Shown piece by piece: positions 37,375 through 47,696 of a stretch of 51,203 nucleotides of DNA. The position numbers and the translations under genes were made by a program. Positions within the stretch are counted from its first letter, which is position 1. Every line of letters begins with the position of its first letter. The notes beneath the pieces are model-generated. The model was not told the origin of the DNA, did not search any database, and saw only the letters and a program-made list of their open reading frames with translations. Origin of the DNA: Macrococcoides caseolyticum (GTDB lineage: Bacteria; Bacillota; Bacilli; Staphylococcales; Staphylococcaceae); NCBI RefSeq assembly GCF_021366795.1, contig NZ_JAHCPS010000013.1, positions 1-51,203 of the forward strand, written 5' to 3'.

Positions 37375-38051
37375 AACCCTCTTTTCTTCAATATTGCTTC
37401 AGCAAAGAACATATCTTCCGGCGTTGTGATTTTAATATTATCATAATCACTTTCTACGATATGCACTTCTGAAATACGTTCAACAAGTGAAGCATCGTCT
37501 GTTCCCAGGAAACCATCAACATCTGCTTTATTGTACGCATCTAGCAACAAGTTGTAGTCAAATGCTTGTGGTGTTTGAATTTGCCATAGTTCTTCACGCT
37601 TTAACGTTTCAATAACTTTGTTGTCTTGCACACGTTTAATCGTATCTTTCACTTTAACGCCGGCAATGACACTTTTATTGATTTGTACTGAAGTATATAA
37701 TTTATTCAATGTTTCGCGTGTAACAAACGGTCGCGCCGCATCATGTACAAATACATAGTCACACGGTTCAATTGCTTTCAATACATTATAGATGCTGTAT
37801 TGACGCTCACTACCACCTTCAGTAATAACACCGATTTTGTCGTATACTTGTAGCATTACTTGCATCATTTCGATTTCATCACGTTGTGCCGCTAAATGAA
37901 TCGCACGACAATTATCGTCATTTTGAAATGCAGAAACAGTATGTTCAAGAATGGACTTGTCATTGATAGTCAAAAGTATTTTATTTTTATCAGCTTGCAT
38001 GCGTTTTCCCATACCTGCTGCCGGAATGATTACGTCATACATATTAGTCAT
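37371..38051 (-). CDS. ispD: 2-C-methyl-D-erythritol 4-phosphate cytidylyltransferase
   Basis: 226 residues. Third step of the MEP pathway. Seen: nucleotide-binding [43 protein letters not shown] and KDTIKR. Start could be the ATG at 38051 (overlapping the PIN/TRAM gene by 8 bp) or the third-codon-later ATG at 38042. Together with ispF it shows MEP capacity. A TarI-type ribitol-phosphate cytidylyltransferase is similar, but the ispF coupling supports IspD. Confidence 0.93.
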   Translation of the reverse strand: MTNMYDVIIPAAGMGKRMQADKNKILLTINDKSILEHTVSAFQNDDNCRAIHLAAQRDEIEMMQVMLQVYDKIGVITEGGSERQYSIYNVLKAIEPCDYVFVHDAARPFVTRETLNKLYTSVQINKSVIAGVKVKDTIKRVQDNKVIETLKREELWQIQTPQAFDYNLLLDAYNKADVDGFLGTDDASLVERISEVHIVESDYDNIKITTPEDMFFAEAILKKRGL

Positions 38052-39099
38052 TCACTTTCTTTGTAAATATAATTCTGCCTGATGCAGTTTGAAGTACGGA
38101 TTGCACTTCAACATTCACTTGTTTGTTGATTAAATGCTTACCGTTTTCCACAACAACCATCGTGCCATCTTCTAAGTAGCCGACACCTTGATTTTCTTCT
38201 TTACCAGCTTTCGTCACGGTCAGCATAAATTTATCCCCTTGCGCAACTATCGGTTTAATTGCTTCAGATAGATCATTTACATTTAATACTTTAATCCCTT
38301 GTACTTGACACACTTTATTTAAATTAAAGTCCGTTGTAATCACACTTGAATTCGTCTCTTTCGCCATTGCAATTAGTAATTGATCCACTTCTTTAATATT
38401 TTTAATACCAGGAACAATTTTCACTGGGTAACCTGTTGCTTGTAATTCACTTAAAATATCTAATCCTCTTTGTCCTTTATCACGCTTCATGCCATCTGTT
38501 GAGTCAGCGATGAGTTGTAATTCATCCAATACACCTTGTGGTACAATAATCGTTCCATCAAGGAAGCCACACTCTACAATTGATAAAATACGTCCATCGA
38601 TAATCGCTGAGGTATCTAATAATTTCGTATTATCTAGTACGCGTCGCTTATTTGTGTTACTTTGAAAGCGCTCCGGAAGAAAGCTTTGTATTTCGTCACG
38701 TTTCTTAAGTCCAACCTGGAAACCTAAATAACCTAGTACTACCGCCAGAATAACTGGTACCGTATTTTTCAGTAATGTAAAGCCCATGAAATTAAATATT
38801 AAACTAATCATTGAAGCAATCATCAAACCTAATATCATACCAAGCGTTGCAAATATTAGTTCTATGAAATTGATGTTTAATAATGACTTCTCACCTTTAA
38901 TAATGAGGTTAACAACGCGATCAATCAACCAATAAAATAATATAAAAAAGACAATAATCCCTATCGCACCATCAACATATGGATTTTTCAGAATATCAGG
39001 AACGTTCAAATGAAATAAACGAATAAGTTCTGGTATTGCAAAAATCCCTAAACTCGCACCAACAACAACAAATATTAATGTTACTAATTTCTTTAACAT
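38044..39099 (-). CDS. PIN/TRAM-domain membrane protein (YacL type)
   Basis: 351 residues. About four membrane helices in residues 1-130, then a PIN nuclease-like domain (KLLDTSAIIDGRILSI, VLDEL, TTDFNLNKV with acidic residues) and a C-terminal TRAM RNA-binding domain (AGKEENQGVGYLEDGTMVVV). Position between radA and the gltX cluster is typical of Firmicutes. The role is not well defined; RNA cleavage or binding at the membrane is inferred from the domains. Confidence 0.9.
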   Translation of the reverse strand: MLKKLVTLIFVVVGASLGIFAIPELIRLFHLNVPDILKNPYVDGAIGIIVFFILFYWLIDRVVNLIIKGEKSLLNINFIELIFATLGMILGLMIASMISLIFNFMGFTLLKNTVPVILAVVLGYLGFQVGLKKRDEIQSFLPERFQSNTNKRRVLDNTKLLDTSAIIDGRILSIVECGFLDGTIIVPQGVLDELQLIADSTDGMKRDKGQRGLDILSELQATGYPVKIVPGIKNIKEVDQLLIAMAKETNSSVITTDFNLNKVCQVQGIKVLNVNDLSEAIKPIVAQGDKFMLTVTKAGKEENQGVGYLEDGTMVVVENGKHLINKQVNVEVQSVLQTASGRIIFTKKVND

Positions 39100-39111
39100 C
39101 TTTTCACCTCC

Positions 39112-40476
39112 TTAAAATGCAAGTTTCAATGCTTCGCTAATATTGGAAACACCAATCACTTCTATATTACCTGGGAAATCCCAACCACCGATATTGTTCT
39201 TTGGAATAATCACACGTTTAAAACCTAATTTCTCCGCTTCCTGAACACGTTGCTCAATACGTGCAACACGTCTCACTTCGCCTGTTAATCCGACTTCCCC
39301 AATAAAACAATCATCACCACGCGTTGGTTTATCGTTGTAACTTGATGCGATACTAATAATAATACTTAAATCGACTGCAGGCTCATCAAGTTTCACCCCA
39401 CCAGCAACTTTAACATAAGCATCTTGTTGTTGGAGTAAATACCCTTGTTTCTTCTCAAGTACAGCCATAAGTAAAGTTAAACGATTATGGTCAATACCTG
39501 TCGCCATACGTCTTGGATTATGAAATGACGTTGGTGACACAAGTGACTGCACTTCAACGAGTAAAGGTCTTGTTCCTTCCATCGTTGCAACAATCGTTGA
39601 CCCTGCCACATTCTTTGTACGTTCTTCTAAAAACATTTCACTTGGATTAAGTACTTCCGTTAATCCTGTATTGCGCATTTCGAAAATACCCATTTCATTC
39701 GTTGAACCAAAACGGTTTTTTACAGCACGTAAAATACGGTAACTATGATGCGTATCTCCTTCGAAATAAAGCACTGTATCTACCATATGTTCGAGTAATC
39801 TTGGTCCTGCAATTTGACCTTCTTTCGTAACGTGTCCTACAATGAATGTTGCAATATTCATTTGTTTGGCAATACGCATGAGTTCCTGCGTACATTCTCG
39901 TACTTGGGACACTGATCCGGGTGCACTCGTGACTTCTGGGTGAAATATCGTTTGAATTGAGTCAATGACCAAGAACCTAGGTTGCATTTTCTTAACTGTT
40001 TCATGAATGATTTGTAGATTTGTCTCTGCATAAACATCCAACTCTCCAGCATCTTCTTTTAAACGATCCGCTCGAAGTTTTGTTTGTCTTACAGATTCCT
40101 CACCAGATATGTATAACACGGGATGACGTTGTGATAGCATAGCACACACTTGAAGAAGTAATGTTGATTTCCCTATCCCTGGATCTCCACCGATTAATAC
40201 AAGCGATCCTGGTACAATACCTCCGCCAAGGACACGGTCAAGTTCGCCCATTTGTGTGTGATCACGAGGGACACTTTCTTTCGTAATATTTTTTAATTTT
40301 TCTACTTTGGAATTTGAATCTTGTTGATGTATCGCTGTTTTTGGGCCTTTTTGTTTGTGTTCTATAACCTCTTCCATCTGATTCCAGGCACCACAGTTTG
40401 GACACTTCCCCATCCATTTCGGGGACTGATATCCACAGGCCATACATTCAAAAGTTGATTTCGCTTTAGCCAACAC
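39112..40476 (-). CDS. radA: DNA repair protein RadA
   Basis: 454 residues. Seen: zinc finger CMACG (C11, C14) and CPNCG (C25, C28), Walker [11 protein letters not shown], the RadA motif KNRFGSTNE and a Lon-like C-terminal domain with [18 protein letters not shown]. Helps branch migration in recombination repair. GTG at 40476 and TTG at 40473 are both possible starts after GGGGGAATT; TTG would give the usual MAKAKS-like N-terminus. It is separated from clpC by a terminator and has its own promoter. Confidence 0.95.
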   Translation of the reverse strand: MLAKAKSTFECMACGYQSPKWMGKCPNCGAWNQMEEVIEHKQKGPKTAIHQQDSNSKVEKLKNITKESVPRDHTQMGELDRVLGGGIVPGSLVLIGGDPGIGKSTLLLQVCAMLSQRHPVLYISGEESVRQTKLRADRLKEDAGELDVYAETNLQIIHETVKKMQPRFLVIDSIQTIFHPEVTSAPGSVSQVRECTQELMRIAKQMNIATFIVGHVTKEGQIAGPRLLEHMVDTVLYFEGDTHHSYRILRAVKNRFGSTNEMGIFEMRNTGLTEVLNPSEMFLEERTKNVAGSTIVATMEGTRPLLVEVQSLVSPTSFHNPRRMATGIDHNRLTLLMAVLEKKQGYLLQQQDAYVKVAGGVKLDEPAVDLSIIISIASSYNDKPTRGDDCFIGEVGLTGEVRRVARIEQRVQEAEKLGFKRVIIPKNNIGGWDFPGNIEVIGVSNISEALKLAF

Positions 40477-40502
40477 AATTCCCCCTATTTTAATATGTAT
40501 TT

Positions 40503-40531
40503 ATTTTAAAACTTTTTATATATTTAGACAA
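40503..40531 (-). promoter_or_regulatory. radA promoter
   Basis: TTGTCT (40526-40531), 17 bp, TAAAAT (40503-40508) on the minus strand, between the clpC terminator and radA. Confidence 0.55.
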
Positions 40532-40567
40532 CGTTAGACCCTTACAATACCTTATAAATTTAAATTA

Positions 40568-40615
40568 ATAAAAAACTGTCGGAATATATGTGTAGTGATT
40601 GCTATATTCCGACAG
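40568..40615 (-). terminator. Terminator of the ctsR-clpC operon
   Basis: CTGTCGGAATATA and TATATTCCGACAG are perfect 13-bp arms around a 14-nt loop, followed by TTTTTTA on the minus strand. Confidence 0.88.
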
Positions 40616-40637
40616 TGATATTCACGTTTATTTAATT

Positions 40638-43061
40638 TTATTTTTTCTCTTTCGTAATTACAAATTCTCCGTCTTTATAATCAATCGTTACTTCATGACC
40701 CGCTAACTCTTCACCTTTTAATAATTCTTCAGAGAGTTTATCTTCAATATTCTTTTGAATTGAACGCGTTAAAGGACGCGCACCATATTCTGGATCATAT
40801 CCGTCTTCTGCGACTTTTTCTTTCGCCGCTTCTGTTAATGTAATAAAGATATCCTGCTCTTTTAAGCGTTTTGTTAAGCCATTCACCATAAATGTAACGA
40901 TTTCTTTTAATTGTTCTTTCTCTAACTTATGGAACACGATAATGTCATCGATACGGTTTAAGAACTCAGGACGGAATTGTTTCTTTAACTCATCCATCAT
41001 TGTTTTTCTAATCGTTTCATAATCTTGTGCAGCATCATTGCCACCAAATCCTACGAACTTATTATCTTTTAATTCTTGAGCACCGACGTTACTTGTCATG
41101 ATGATAACAGTGTTTCTAAAGTCAACAGTGCGCCCTTTAGAATCTGTTAAACGCCCGTCGTCTAACACTTGTAATAACATGTTGAACACATCTGGATGTG
41201 CTTTTTCAATCTCATCAAAGAGGATGACTGAATACGGTTTACGACGCACTTTCTCAGTTAATTGTCCACCTTCTTCAAAGCCTACATATCCTGGAGGAGA
41301 TCCTACTAAACGAGACACGCTATGTTTCTCCATAAATTCGCTCATATCAACGCGAATCATTGCATCTTCTTCACCGAACATCGCTTCAGCTAATGCTCTT
41401 GCAAGCTCAGTTTTACCTACACCTGTTGGACCTAAGAAGATAAAGCTTCCAATTGGACGTTTCGGATCTTTAAGTCCTGCACGTGCACGACGCACCGCTT
41501 TAGAAATAGAAACAACTGCATCGTGTTGACCTACAACACGGTCATGCAAAATTTCTTCTAAATTTAATAATTTTTGTGATTCTGTTTCTGCGATTTTGTT
41601 TAATGGAATACCTGTCCAGTTTGCAACAACAATCGCGATATCATCAGGTGTCACTGATGTATTATTCGAACCTTGTGTTTTTTGCCATTCTTTTTTCGTT
41701 TCATCTAATTGCTTTTCAAGTTGTGATTGTTTATCACGTAATGCTGCTGCCTGCTCGAATTCCTGAGAGTGTACCGCTGCATCTTTTTCATTTTTTACTT
41801 TTTCCAGCTCAGCTTCAAGCTCTTTTAAACTTGGTGGCGTTGTATAATTACGAAGACGTACTTTAGAACTTGCTTCATCGATTAAGTCTATTGCTTTATC
41901 CGGTAAGAAACGGTCAGAAATGTAGCGATCACTCATTTTTACAGCTGCAACAATTGCTTCATCAGATATTTGAATACGGTGATGTGCTTCATATCGATCA
42001 CGTAAACCACGCAGAATTTCAATCGCGTCTTCAACATTCGGCTCATCTACTTGAACAGGTTGGAAACGACGTTCTAATGCTGCATCTTTCTCGATATATT
42101 TACGATACTCTTCTAATGTTGTTGCGCCGATACATTGTAATTCACCACGGGCAAGTGCTGGTTTTAATATGTTTGATGCATCAATAGCACCTTCAGCACC
42201 ACCTGCACCAATTAATGTGTGTAACTCATCGATAAATAAAATGATATTACCGGCAGCCTGAATTTCATCCATTACTTTTTTCAAGCGTTCTTCAAATTCA
42301 CCGCGATATTTCGTTCCTGCGACTACCGTACCCATATCTAAGCTCATTACACGTTTTCCTTTTAATGTTTCAGGTACTTCATTATTTACAATAGCTTGTG
42401 CCAAGCCTTCTACAATGGCAGTTTTACCAACCCCTGGTTCACCAATTAGTACAGGGTTGTTCTTTGTACGACGACTTAATACTTCAATGATACGTGTCAC
42501 TTCAGCAGCACGACCAATTACAGGATCTAACGTACCATCTTTAGCAATCACCGTTAAATCGCGTGCTAGTCCGTCAAGTGTTGGTGTACCCTGTGCTTTA
42601 GATTCACTTGAACTCTTGGCATCCATTTCAGGGCTTCCTAAAAGTTTTACAACTTGAGAACGCGCCTTAGTAATATTTAAATCTAAATTTGCAAGAACAC
42701 GTGCTGCCACACCTTCATTTTCACGAATTAATCCTAAAAGAATATGTTCTGTTCCAACAAAATTATGATTGAGCTTACGCGCTTCATCTAATGATAATTC
42801 AATAACCTTTTTTGCACGTGGTGTATATTGAATGACACCACCCATATCTGTACCATGTCCAATTAATTGTTCAACCTCTTGTACTACTTTTTCTTCTGTA
42901 ATGTTATAAGCTGCTAATACTTTTGCTGCAATCCCATCTGGTTCTTTAACAAGTCCTAATAATAAGTGCTCTGTCCCAATATTATTATGATTTAAACGAA
43001 TTGCTTCTTCTTGTGCATGCGCTAATACACGCTGTGCTCTTTCAGTTAATCTTCCAAACAT
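40638..43061 (-). CDS. clpC: ATP-dependent Clp protease ATPase subunit ClpC
   Basis: 807 residues. Seen: two N-terminal Clp repeats (about 1-150), first AAA module with [16 protein letters not shown], a middle domain carrying a UvrB/C-like stretch, second AAA module with [19 protein letters not shown] (partial), and the ClpP-docking loop VGFGG. Hsp100 unfoldase that feeds ClpP and degrades CtsR and arginine-phosphorylated proteins. Last gene of the CtsR regulon operon. Confidence 0.97.
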   Translation of the reverse strand: MFGRLTERAQRVLAHAQEEAIRLNHNNIGTEHLLLGLVKEPDGIAAKVLAAYNITEEKVVQEVEQLIGHGTDMGGVIQYTPRAKKVIELSLDEARKLNHNFVGTEHILLGLIRENEGVAARVLANLDLNITKARSQVVKLLGSPEMDAKSSSESKAQGTPTLDGLARDLTVIAKDGTLDPVIGRAAEVTRIIEVLSRRTKNNPVLIGEPGVGKTAIVEGLAQAIVNNEVPETLKGKRVMSLDMGTVVAGTKYRGEFEERLKKVMDEIQAAGNIILFIDELHTLIGAGGAEGAIDASNILKPALARGELQCIGATTLEEYRKYIEKDAALERRFQPVQVDEPNVEDAIEILRGLRDRYEAHHRIQISDEAIVAAVKMSDRYISDRFLPDKAIDLIDEASSKVRLRNYTTPPSLKELEAELEKVKNEKDAAVHSQEFEQAAALRDKQSQLEKQLDETKKEWQKTQGSNNTSVTPDDIAIVVANWTGIPLNKIAETESQKLLNLEEILHDRVVGQHDAVVSISKAVRRARAGLKDPKRPIGSFIFLGPTGVGKTELARALAEAMFGEEDAMIRVDMSEFMEKHSVSRLVGSPPGYVGFEEGGQLTEKVRRKPYSVILFDEIEKAHPDVFNMLLQVLDDGRLTDSKGRTVDFRNTVIIMTSNVGAQELKDNKFVGFGGNDAAQDYETIRKTMMDELKKQFRPEFLNRIDDIIVFHKLEKEQLKEIVTFMVNGLTKRLKEQDIFITLTEAAKEKVAEDGYDPEYGARPLTRSIQKNIEDKLSEELLKGEELAGHEVTIDYKDGEFVITKEKK

Positions 43062-43073
43062 ATTTTTTCCTCC

Positions 43074-44084
43074 TTACAAATGCGCTCTTAGCATTTGTGC
43101 TCTTTTTTCATCTATATTTCGATTTTCGGGATACAATTTATCAATAAATGGCGCTTGAATCGCTACCATTAACTCATTAAACCTAAACGGTGTGTCTTTT
43201 ATAATACCCATATCTATGCCCAGTTTAATCTCACTTAATCTTAAACTCGCTTCTTCGACAGATATTTTATGACTATACTTTAAAATACCTAAACTTCTAT
43301 ATATTCTATCGATTGTTTCAATATGATCATAATTATTCATTCGTTTGCGCATATTGATTTCTTCTTCAATAATCTGCTCTACAACTTGCGACAAATCATC
43401 GATAATACTCTCTTCTGATTTACCTAAAGTCAATTGATTCGATACCTGGAAGACATGTCCAAGCGCTTGAGAGCCTTCACCATATATGCCGCGAATTGTA
43501 AAGCCAAATCGATTTATGGTTTGCGCAATACGGGTCATTCGCTTCATAATCGATAATCCCGGCAAATGAAGCATTACACTTGCACGAAGTCCGGTTCCGA
43601 TATTCGTAGGGCACGTTGTTAAATAACCATAGTGCTCATCATAAGAAATCATTAACTTTTCATCAAGTTTTTTGTCTATCATGCGTGCACGCTCATATAA
43701 GTGATGGAGGGATAAATCATTGCCAAGTACTTGAATACGTATATGATCCTCTTCATTAACCATGATACTTTCTGATTCATCTTCATTGATAAATACTGCA
43801 CCATGTTTTGTTTCCATTAGTTCTTTGCTCATCAAATGTTTCACAACGAGCATTTGACGTTCTTTCATAGGTGTTTCCGACATTTTAATCAATTCATAAT
43901 CCTTGGATAATACACCTGAAACTTCTTCTATCACCTGTTCTGCAACACCCTCTGTGTACATCATAGGATGAACATAATTCTCAAGATTTCGCGCAAGTCG
44001 AATACGAGAACTTAATATCACAGCAGGTTCATCTGCTTGTTGCATCCAATCACTTAAAATATTCTGAAGATGCTCATTTAACAT
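43074..44084 (-). CDS. mcsB: Protein arginine kinase McsB
   Basis: 336 residues. ATP:guanido phosphotransferase fold. Seen: [40 protein letters not shown] (the catalytic acidic/nucleotide part) and the [19 protein letters not shown] loop. It phosphorylates arginines, marking proteins for ClpCP and releasing CtsR. Its start codon follows the mcsA stop directly. Its activator McsA is unusually short here. Confidence 0.96.
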   Translation of the reverse strand: MLNEHLQNILSDWMQQADEPAVILSSRIRLARNLENYVHPMMYTEGVAEQVIEEVSGVLSKDYELIKMSETPMKERQMLVVKHLMSKELMETKHGAVFINEDESESIMVNEEDHIRIQVLGNDLSLHHLYERARMIDKKLDEKLMISYDEHYGYLTTCPTNIGTGLRASVMLHLPGLSIMKRMTRIAQTINRFGFTIRGIYGEGSQALGHVFQVSNQLTLGKSEESIIDDLSQVVEQIIEEEINMRKRMNNYDHIETIDRIYRSLGILKYSHKISVEEASLRLSEIKLGIDMGIIKDTPFRFNELMVAIQAPFIDKLYPENRNIDEKRAQMLRAHL

Positions 44085-44465
44085 TTATAACCCACCTTCT
44101 TTCAAAGCGCGAATTTCATCACGAACAATCACCGCTTCTTCGAACGCCTGTGCTTCTACTAAAGATTGTAATTTATTCTCTAACGCTTCTATTCTTTTCT
44201 TAAGCGCGATTTTTTCCTGAGATTTATGAGGCGTTACACCTATATGCTGTAAATTACCTGCTTGTACGCGCTCTATCACTTGAGGCACGTAATCACTAAA
44301 TGTGTTATAGCATTCATGACAACCAAATTTACCGATATGTAATGCTTCTCGGAGTGACAACCCACAGTTCGGACATTTATCCGGTGTCTGTGTTGCATGA
44401 AACTCACCACTATTCAGTAAGTGTTTGAGTAACTGATTCATTGAAAATTCTTCTTCGTATTGCAT
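44085..44465 (-). CDS. mcsA: McsA-like activator of McsB, lacking the first zinc finger
   Basis: 126 residues with AAAGGAGAG before the ATG, 12 bp after ctsR. Seen: one zinc finger C31-x2-C34 and C49-x2-C52 (CPNCG, FGCHECYNTFSDY), then a coiled UVR region (LKKRIEALENKLQSLVEAQ, residues about 88-123). Known McsA proteins of Bacillus and Staphylococcus have about 185 residues and two zinc fingers; the first (about 50-55 residues) is missing. There is no room for it upstream, as ctsR ends just before. So it is a true short form, not an annotation error. Whether it still activates McsB is unknown. Confidence 0.9.
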   Translation of the reverse strand: MQYEEEFSMNQLLKHLLNSGEFHATQTPDKCPNCGLSLREALHIGKFGCHECYNTFSDYVPQVIERVQAGNLQHIGVTPHKSQEKIALKKRIEALENKLQSLVEAQAFEEAVIVRDEIRALKEGGL

Positions 44466-44477
44466 ACAATCTCTCCT

Positions 44478-44939
44478 TTAGTTGTAATGAATGATATTTA
44501 ACACATTACGTAAAATGTTCGCTCGAATATAATCGCGATAAGGTACATCTACAATTAAAACATCACGATGAATTGCAGATAATAATATTTTCTTCTCACG
44601 CTCAGATATCAATTCATTTTGATATAGACCATCTATGATTCGCTCAGCATTTTGCTGCGTAATTTGCTTACCTGTTAATTCAATTAAATGTTCTATAAAT
44701 GCTGCTTTATTGTTCGATTCAATCTTTGTGATGCGAATATATCCACCACCGCCACGTTTACTTTCAATTTGGTAACCATGTTCATTTGTAAATCGCGTTT
44801 TGATCACATAATTTAGCTGTGATGGAACGCAATCAAACTTCTCAGCAATATGTGCACGTTTTATTACAACAACATCATCTTGTGCCTCATCTAATAATTG
44901 CTTTAAATATTGCTCAATAATATCTGACATATTGTGCAT
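44478..44939 (-). CDS. ctsR: Transcriptional repressor of class III heat-shock genes, CtsR
   Basis: 153 residues from the ATG at 44939, matching the [12 protein letters not shown] start of staphylococcal CtsR; the frame begins four codons earlier. Seen: winged-HTH part with [20 protein letters not shown] and the glycine-rich wing [12 protein letters not shown], whose Arg touches DNA and is the McsB target site. Autoregulated through the operator at 44952-44969. Confidence 0.96.
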   Translation of the reverse strand: MHNMSDIIEQYLKQLLDEAQDDVVVIKRAHIAEKFDCVPSQLNYVIKTRFTNEHGYQIESKRGGGGYIRITKIESNNKAAFIEHLIELTGKQITQQNAERIIDGLYQNELISEREKKILLSAIHRDVLIVDVPYRDYIRANILRNVLNIIHYN

Positions 44940-44951
44940 GACATCACCCAC

Positions 44952-44969
44952 CTTTGACCTTCTTTGACT
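44952..44969 (-). promoter_or_regulatory. CtsR operator
   Basis: On the minus strand AGTCAAA-GAA-GGTCAAA fits the CtsR heptad direct repeat (GGTCAAA-N3-GGTCAAA) with one mismatch. It lies just after the -10, over the transcription start. Confidence 0.9.
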
Positions 44970-44971
44970 TT

Positions 44972-45000
44972 ATTATATTTAATTGATCTTTTTTAAGCAA
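44972..45000 (-). promoter_or_regulatory. ctsR promoter
   Basis: TTGCTT (44995-45000), 17 bp, TATAAT (44972-44977) on the minus strand. Confidence 0.75.
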
Positions 45001-45022
45001 ACAATATGTTTGCACCATCGTG

Positions 45023-45036
45023 TGAACAAATGTTCA
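45023..45036. promoter_or_regulatory. Palindrome in the ctsR/nupC divergent region
   Basis: TGAACA-AA-TGTTCA, embedded in TGTGAACAAATGTTCATA. The outer TGTGA recalls Crp/Fnr-family sites (such as ArcR in staphylococci), but the right half does not complete TCACA. Confidence 0.35.
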
Positions 45037-45053
45037 TAGTTTTGTTGAAAAAA

Positions 45054-45069
45054 TGTTTAGCGCTTTCAT
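45054..45069 (+). promoter_or_regulatory. cre-like site upstream of nupC
   Basis: TGTTTAGCGCTTTCAT has a perfect right half (AGCGCTTTCAT) of the cre consensus and matches 13 of 16 positions overall. It lies about 57 bp before the nupC start and just upstream of a TATGAT that could be the -10, consistent with CcpA repression of nucleoside uptake. Confidence 0.45.
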
Positions 45070-45125
45070 TCTTTGTGTAGTATGATATCTATAGTATAAA
45101 AATAATAAATTAAAGGAGAGATTTC

Positions 45126-46355
45126 ATGAATTATATTATCGGTATCATTGGTCTAATTGTCTTCTTGTTGCTCGCATGGATTATGAGTTCAGATAAAAAA
45201 GGTGTAAGATGGCAGTATGTCGGCTTAATGTTAGTCATTCAATTTGTTCTAGCCTTCTTATTACTTAAGACATCAGGAGGTATTAAATTAGTAGAGTGGT
45301 TGGCTACAGGATTCGGTTATTTATTAAAATATGCTGAACAAGGGGTTAATTTCGTATTTGCCGGGCTTGAAAATCCAGCCGTTGGTAAAGTACCTCAAGC
45401 TTCAACATTCTTCCTAGATGTATTATTACCAATTACGTTCATCTCAGCATTAATTGGTATATTACAATACTTAAAGATTCTACCGTTAATCATTAAATAT
45501 TTAGGTTGGTTAATTTCTAAAGTAAATGGTATGGGGAAATTAGAATCATTTAATGCTGTAGCTGCTGCAATTCTAGGACAATCAGAAGTTTTCATTTCTA
45601 TAAAAAAACAATTACCATTCATTCCAAAGCATCGTTTATACACGTTAACAGCATCAGCAATGAGTACTGTATCATTATCTATCGTAGGGGCATACTTTAC
45701 GATGATTGAACCAAAATATGTTGTAACAGCTATTATCTTAAACTTATTTGGTGGATTCATCATTGCTTCAATCATCAATCCATATGTAGTTACAGCTGAA
45801 GAAGAAAATGCTGTTATTATGGGAACACAATCAGAAGAAAAGAAACAATCATTCTTTGAAATGCTTGGAGAATATATTCTTGATGGATTTAAAGTTGCTG
45901 TCATCGTCGCAGCCATGTTAATTGGCTATATTGCATTAATTGCAATGCTTAACGGTATCGTTGATGCATTTACACCAGGTGATGTTAACTTCCAGACTAT
46001 ATTAGGTTATGTATTTGCACCACTTGCATTCTTAACAGGTATCGCATGGGATGACGCTGTACGTGCTGGTTCAATAATGGCAACAAAGCTTGTATCGAAT
46101 GAGTTCGTTGCAATGTTAGACGTTCAATCAATTGTTAAAGGAAACACAGGAGAATTATCAGAACGTGCGATTGGTATCGTCTCTATATTCTTAGTTTCGT
46201 TCGCTAACTTCTCATCTATTGGTATTATCGCTGGTGCGATTAAATCATTAAATGATAAACAAGGTGACGTCGTTGCACGTTTTGGTCTAAAATTATTATA
46301 TGGTGCAACTTTAGTATCATTTATCTCAGCGACAATCGCTGGATTCTTTATCTAA
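45126..46355 (+). CDS. nupC: NupC-type concentrative nucleoside transporter
   Basis: 409 residues. Inner-membrane nucleoside:cation symporter. Seen: N-terminal helices, then the conserved NAVAAAILGQSEVFISIKKQ, the SAMSTVSLSIVGAYFTMIEP-type gate (first 20 residues), and near the end SFANFSSIGIIAGAI. About eight to ten membrane segments. AAAGGAGAG precedes the ATG. Same position relative to ctsR and pdxT as in staphylococci. Confidence 0.95.
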   Translation: MNYIIGIIGLIVFLLLAWIMSSDKKGVRWQYVGLMLVIQFVLAFLLLKTSGGIKLVEWLATGFGYLLKYAEQGVNFVFAGLENPAVGKVPQASTFFLDVLLPITFISALIGILQYLKILPLIIKYLGWLISKVNGMGKLESFNAVAAAILGQSEVFISIKKQLPFIPKHRLYTLTASAMSTVSLSIVGAYFTMIEPKYVVTAIILNLFGGFIIASIINPYVVTAEEENAVIMGTQSEEKKQSFFEMLGEYILDGFKVAVIVAAMLIGYIALIAMLNGIVDAFTPGDVNFQTILGYVFAPLAFLTGIAWDDAVRAGSIMATKLVSNEFVAMLDVQSIVKGNTGELSERAIGIVSIFLVSFANFSSIGIIAGAIKSLNDKQGDVVARFGLKLLYGATLVSFISATIAGFFI

Positions 46356-46362
46356 TATAAGG

Positions 46363-46405
46363 AAAGCACTCCAATGCAAATTGCATTGGAGTGCTTTGTT
46401 TTTTA
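46363..46405. terminator. Bidirectional terminator between nupC and the nitroreductase gene
   Basis: AAAGCACTCCAATGCAA and TTGCATTGGAGTGCTTT form a 35-bp near-continuous perfect palindrome followed by TGTTTTTT on the plus strand and preceded by weaker T's on the minus strand. Confidence 0.88.
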
Positions 46406-47056
46406 TTCCCCTATAACACCATTATTTAAAATATCATAACTTATAATTTCTTTCACTTCATGCCTGCTAGAGTCATGCGGTGCTTTAACACCTTTACCCA
46501 TCGCGATAAACATAACAGGGACATAGCGATTACTATCAATATTTAATGCTTCCATTACTTCCTGACGTTCAAAACCACCAATAGGATTCGTATCATAACC
46601 GTATTCTTTGGCTACAAGCATGAGTTGCATTGCAGCAAGATTCGCATCCATGATACCTTGTTGCACGAAATAAGATTCCGGAGCACTAGAAACTAATTGT
46701 TTTATAATCGCTGTATTTTGTTCTTCCACTTCTTTAGGCATATAACCTAATTCAACATTTTTCTTCATGATTTTTTCAACATCTTGTGTATGATGGTTAT
46801 CCGATAATACAAGAATAAATGCTGCACTTGTTTCTAGCTGGTGCGTATTAAATCTTACGAGGTCTTTAATTGCTGCTTTAGCTTCAACTGATTCAACAAT
46901 AACAAAACGCCATGGTTGTAAATTAATTGATGATGGTGCTTTTGTAGCAAGTTGAATCATTTCTTCCATTGTTTCATGTGGAATCTTGACGTTAGGATCA
47001 AATCCCTTTACAGACTGACGCGTATTAATTGCTTCTATTAAACTTAAATTTTTCAC
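46403..47056 (-). CDS. NAD(P)H-dependent nitroreductase-family flavoprotein
   Basis: 217 residues, GTG start with GAGGTG upstream. Seen: the FMN-binding IEAINTRQSVKGFDPNVKIP near the N-terminus, APSSINLQPWRFVIVES, AAMQLMLVAKEYGYDTNPIG and the C-terminal VMFIAMGKG. Likely FMN-dependent oxidoreductase; natural substrate unknown. It lies 78 bp after pdxT with no terminator between, so it may be transcribed with pdxST. I do not recall it in this place in S. aureus. Confidence 0.88.
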   Translation of the reverse strand: MKNLSLIEAINTRQSVKGFDPNVKIPHETMEEMIQLATKAPSSINLQPWRFVIVESVEAKAAIKDLVRFNTHQLETSAAFILVLSDNHHTQDVEKIMKKNVELGYMPKEVEEQNTAIIKQLVSSAPESYFVQQGIMDANLAAMQLMLVAKEYGYDTNPIGGFERQEVMEALNIDSNRYVPVMFIAMGKGVKAPHDSSRHEVKEIISYDILNNGVIGE

Positions 47057-47134
47057 TGATTACACCTCTGTTTTTGAGAGCAATATATCATATTAATTTC
47101 TGTTATGAAAAAGATAAGCTCATACACTTTTAAA

Positions 47135-47695
47135 TTATTTAGCAACCATCTCTTCTATAAAGTATTTCATAATCTTAATATCATCCGTTAGTTCCGGATG
47201 GAATGAGATACCTAGATAATTATCCTGTCTTACAGCAACCATTTTGCCTTCTACTTCGCTCAGTACTTCGACATTTTCTCCTACAGAAACGATATGTGGC
47301 GCACGAATGAATACGGCGTTGACATGGTCTTCTATACCTTTAACACTTAAGTCTGCTTCAAAGCTATCCACTTGTCGTCCGAATGAGTTACGTTCAACGG
47401 TAATATTCATTTTCTTTAAATGACCTTCTTCGTAGCCGACAATATTTTCAGCGAGCAGAATAAGCCCTGCACATGTTCCGTACATCGGTAAGTCACTTTT
47501 GCGGAGTACTTCAGTGAATCCGTATAGATTCATTAGTCGGCGCATAGTAGTTGATTCGCCACCCGGTAATACTAAACCTTCAATATCTTCAAGCTCTTCA
47601 ACGCGTTTAATGAGTTTTGGTTTATGTCCACATCGTTCAATATGGCGTGCGTGTTCCCTGACCGCACCTTGTAATGCTAAAATACCGATATTCAT
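47135..47695 (-). CDS. pdxT: Pyridoxal 5'-phosphate synthase glutaminase subunit
   Basis: 186 residues from the ATG at 47695, one base after the pdxS stop; the frame extends four codons back into pdxS. Class I glutamine amidotransferase: [11 protein letters not shown] (44-53), nucleophile C75 in [12 protein letters not shown], and the catalytic His/Glu in SFHPELTDD near the end. It supplies ammonia to PdxS. Confidence 0.95.
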   Translation of the reverse strand: MNIGILALQGAVREHARHIERCGHKPKLIKRVEELEDIEGLVLPGGESTTMRRLMNLYGFTEVLRKSDLPMYGTCAGLILLAENIVGYEEGHLKKMNITVERNSFGRQVDSFEADLSVKGIEDHVNAVFIRAPHIVSVGENVEVLSEVEGKMVAVRQDNYLGISFHPELTDDIKIMKYFIEEMVAK

Positions 47696-47696
47696 A

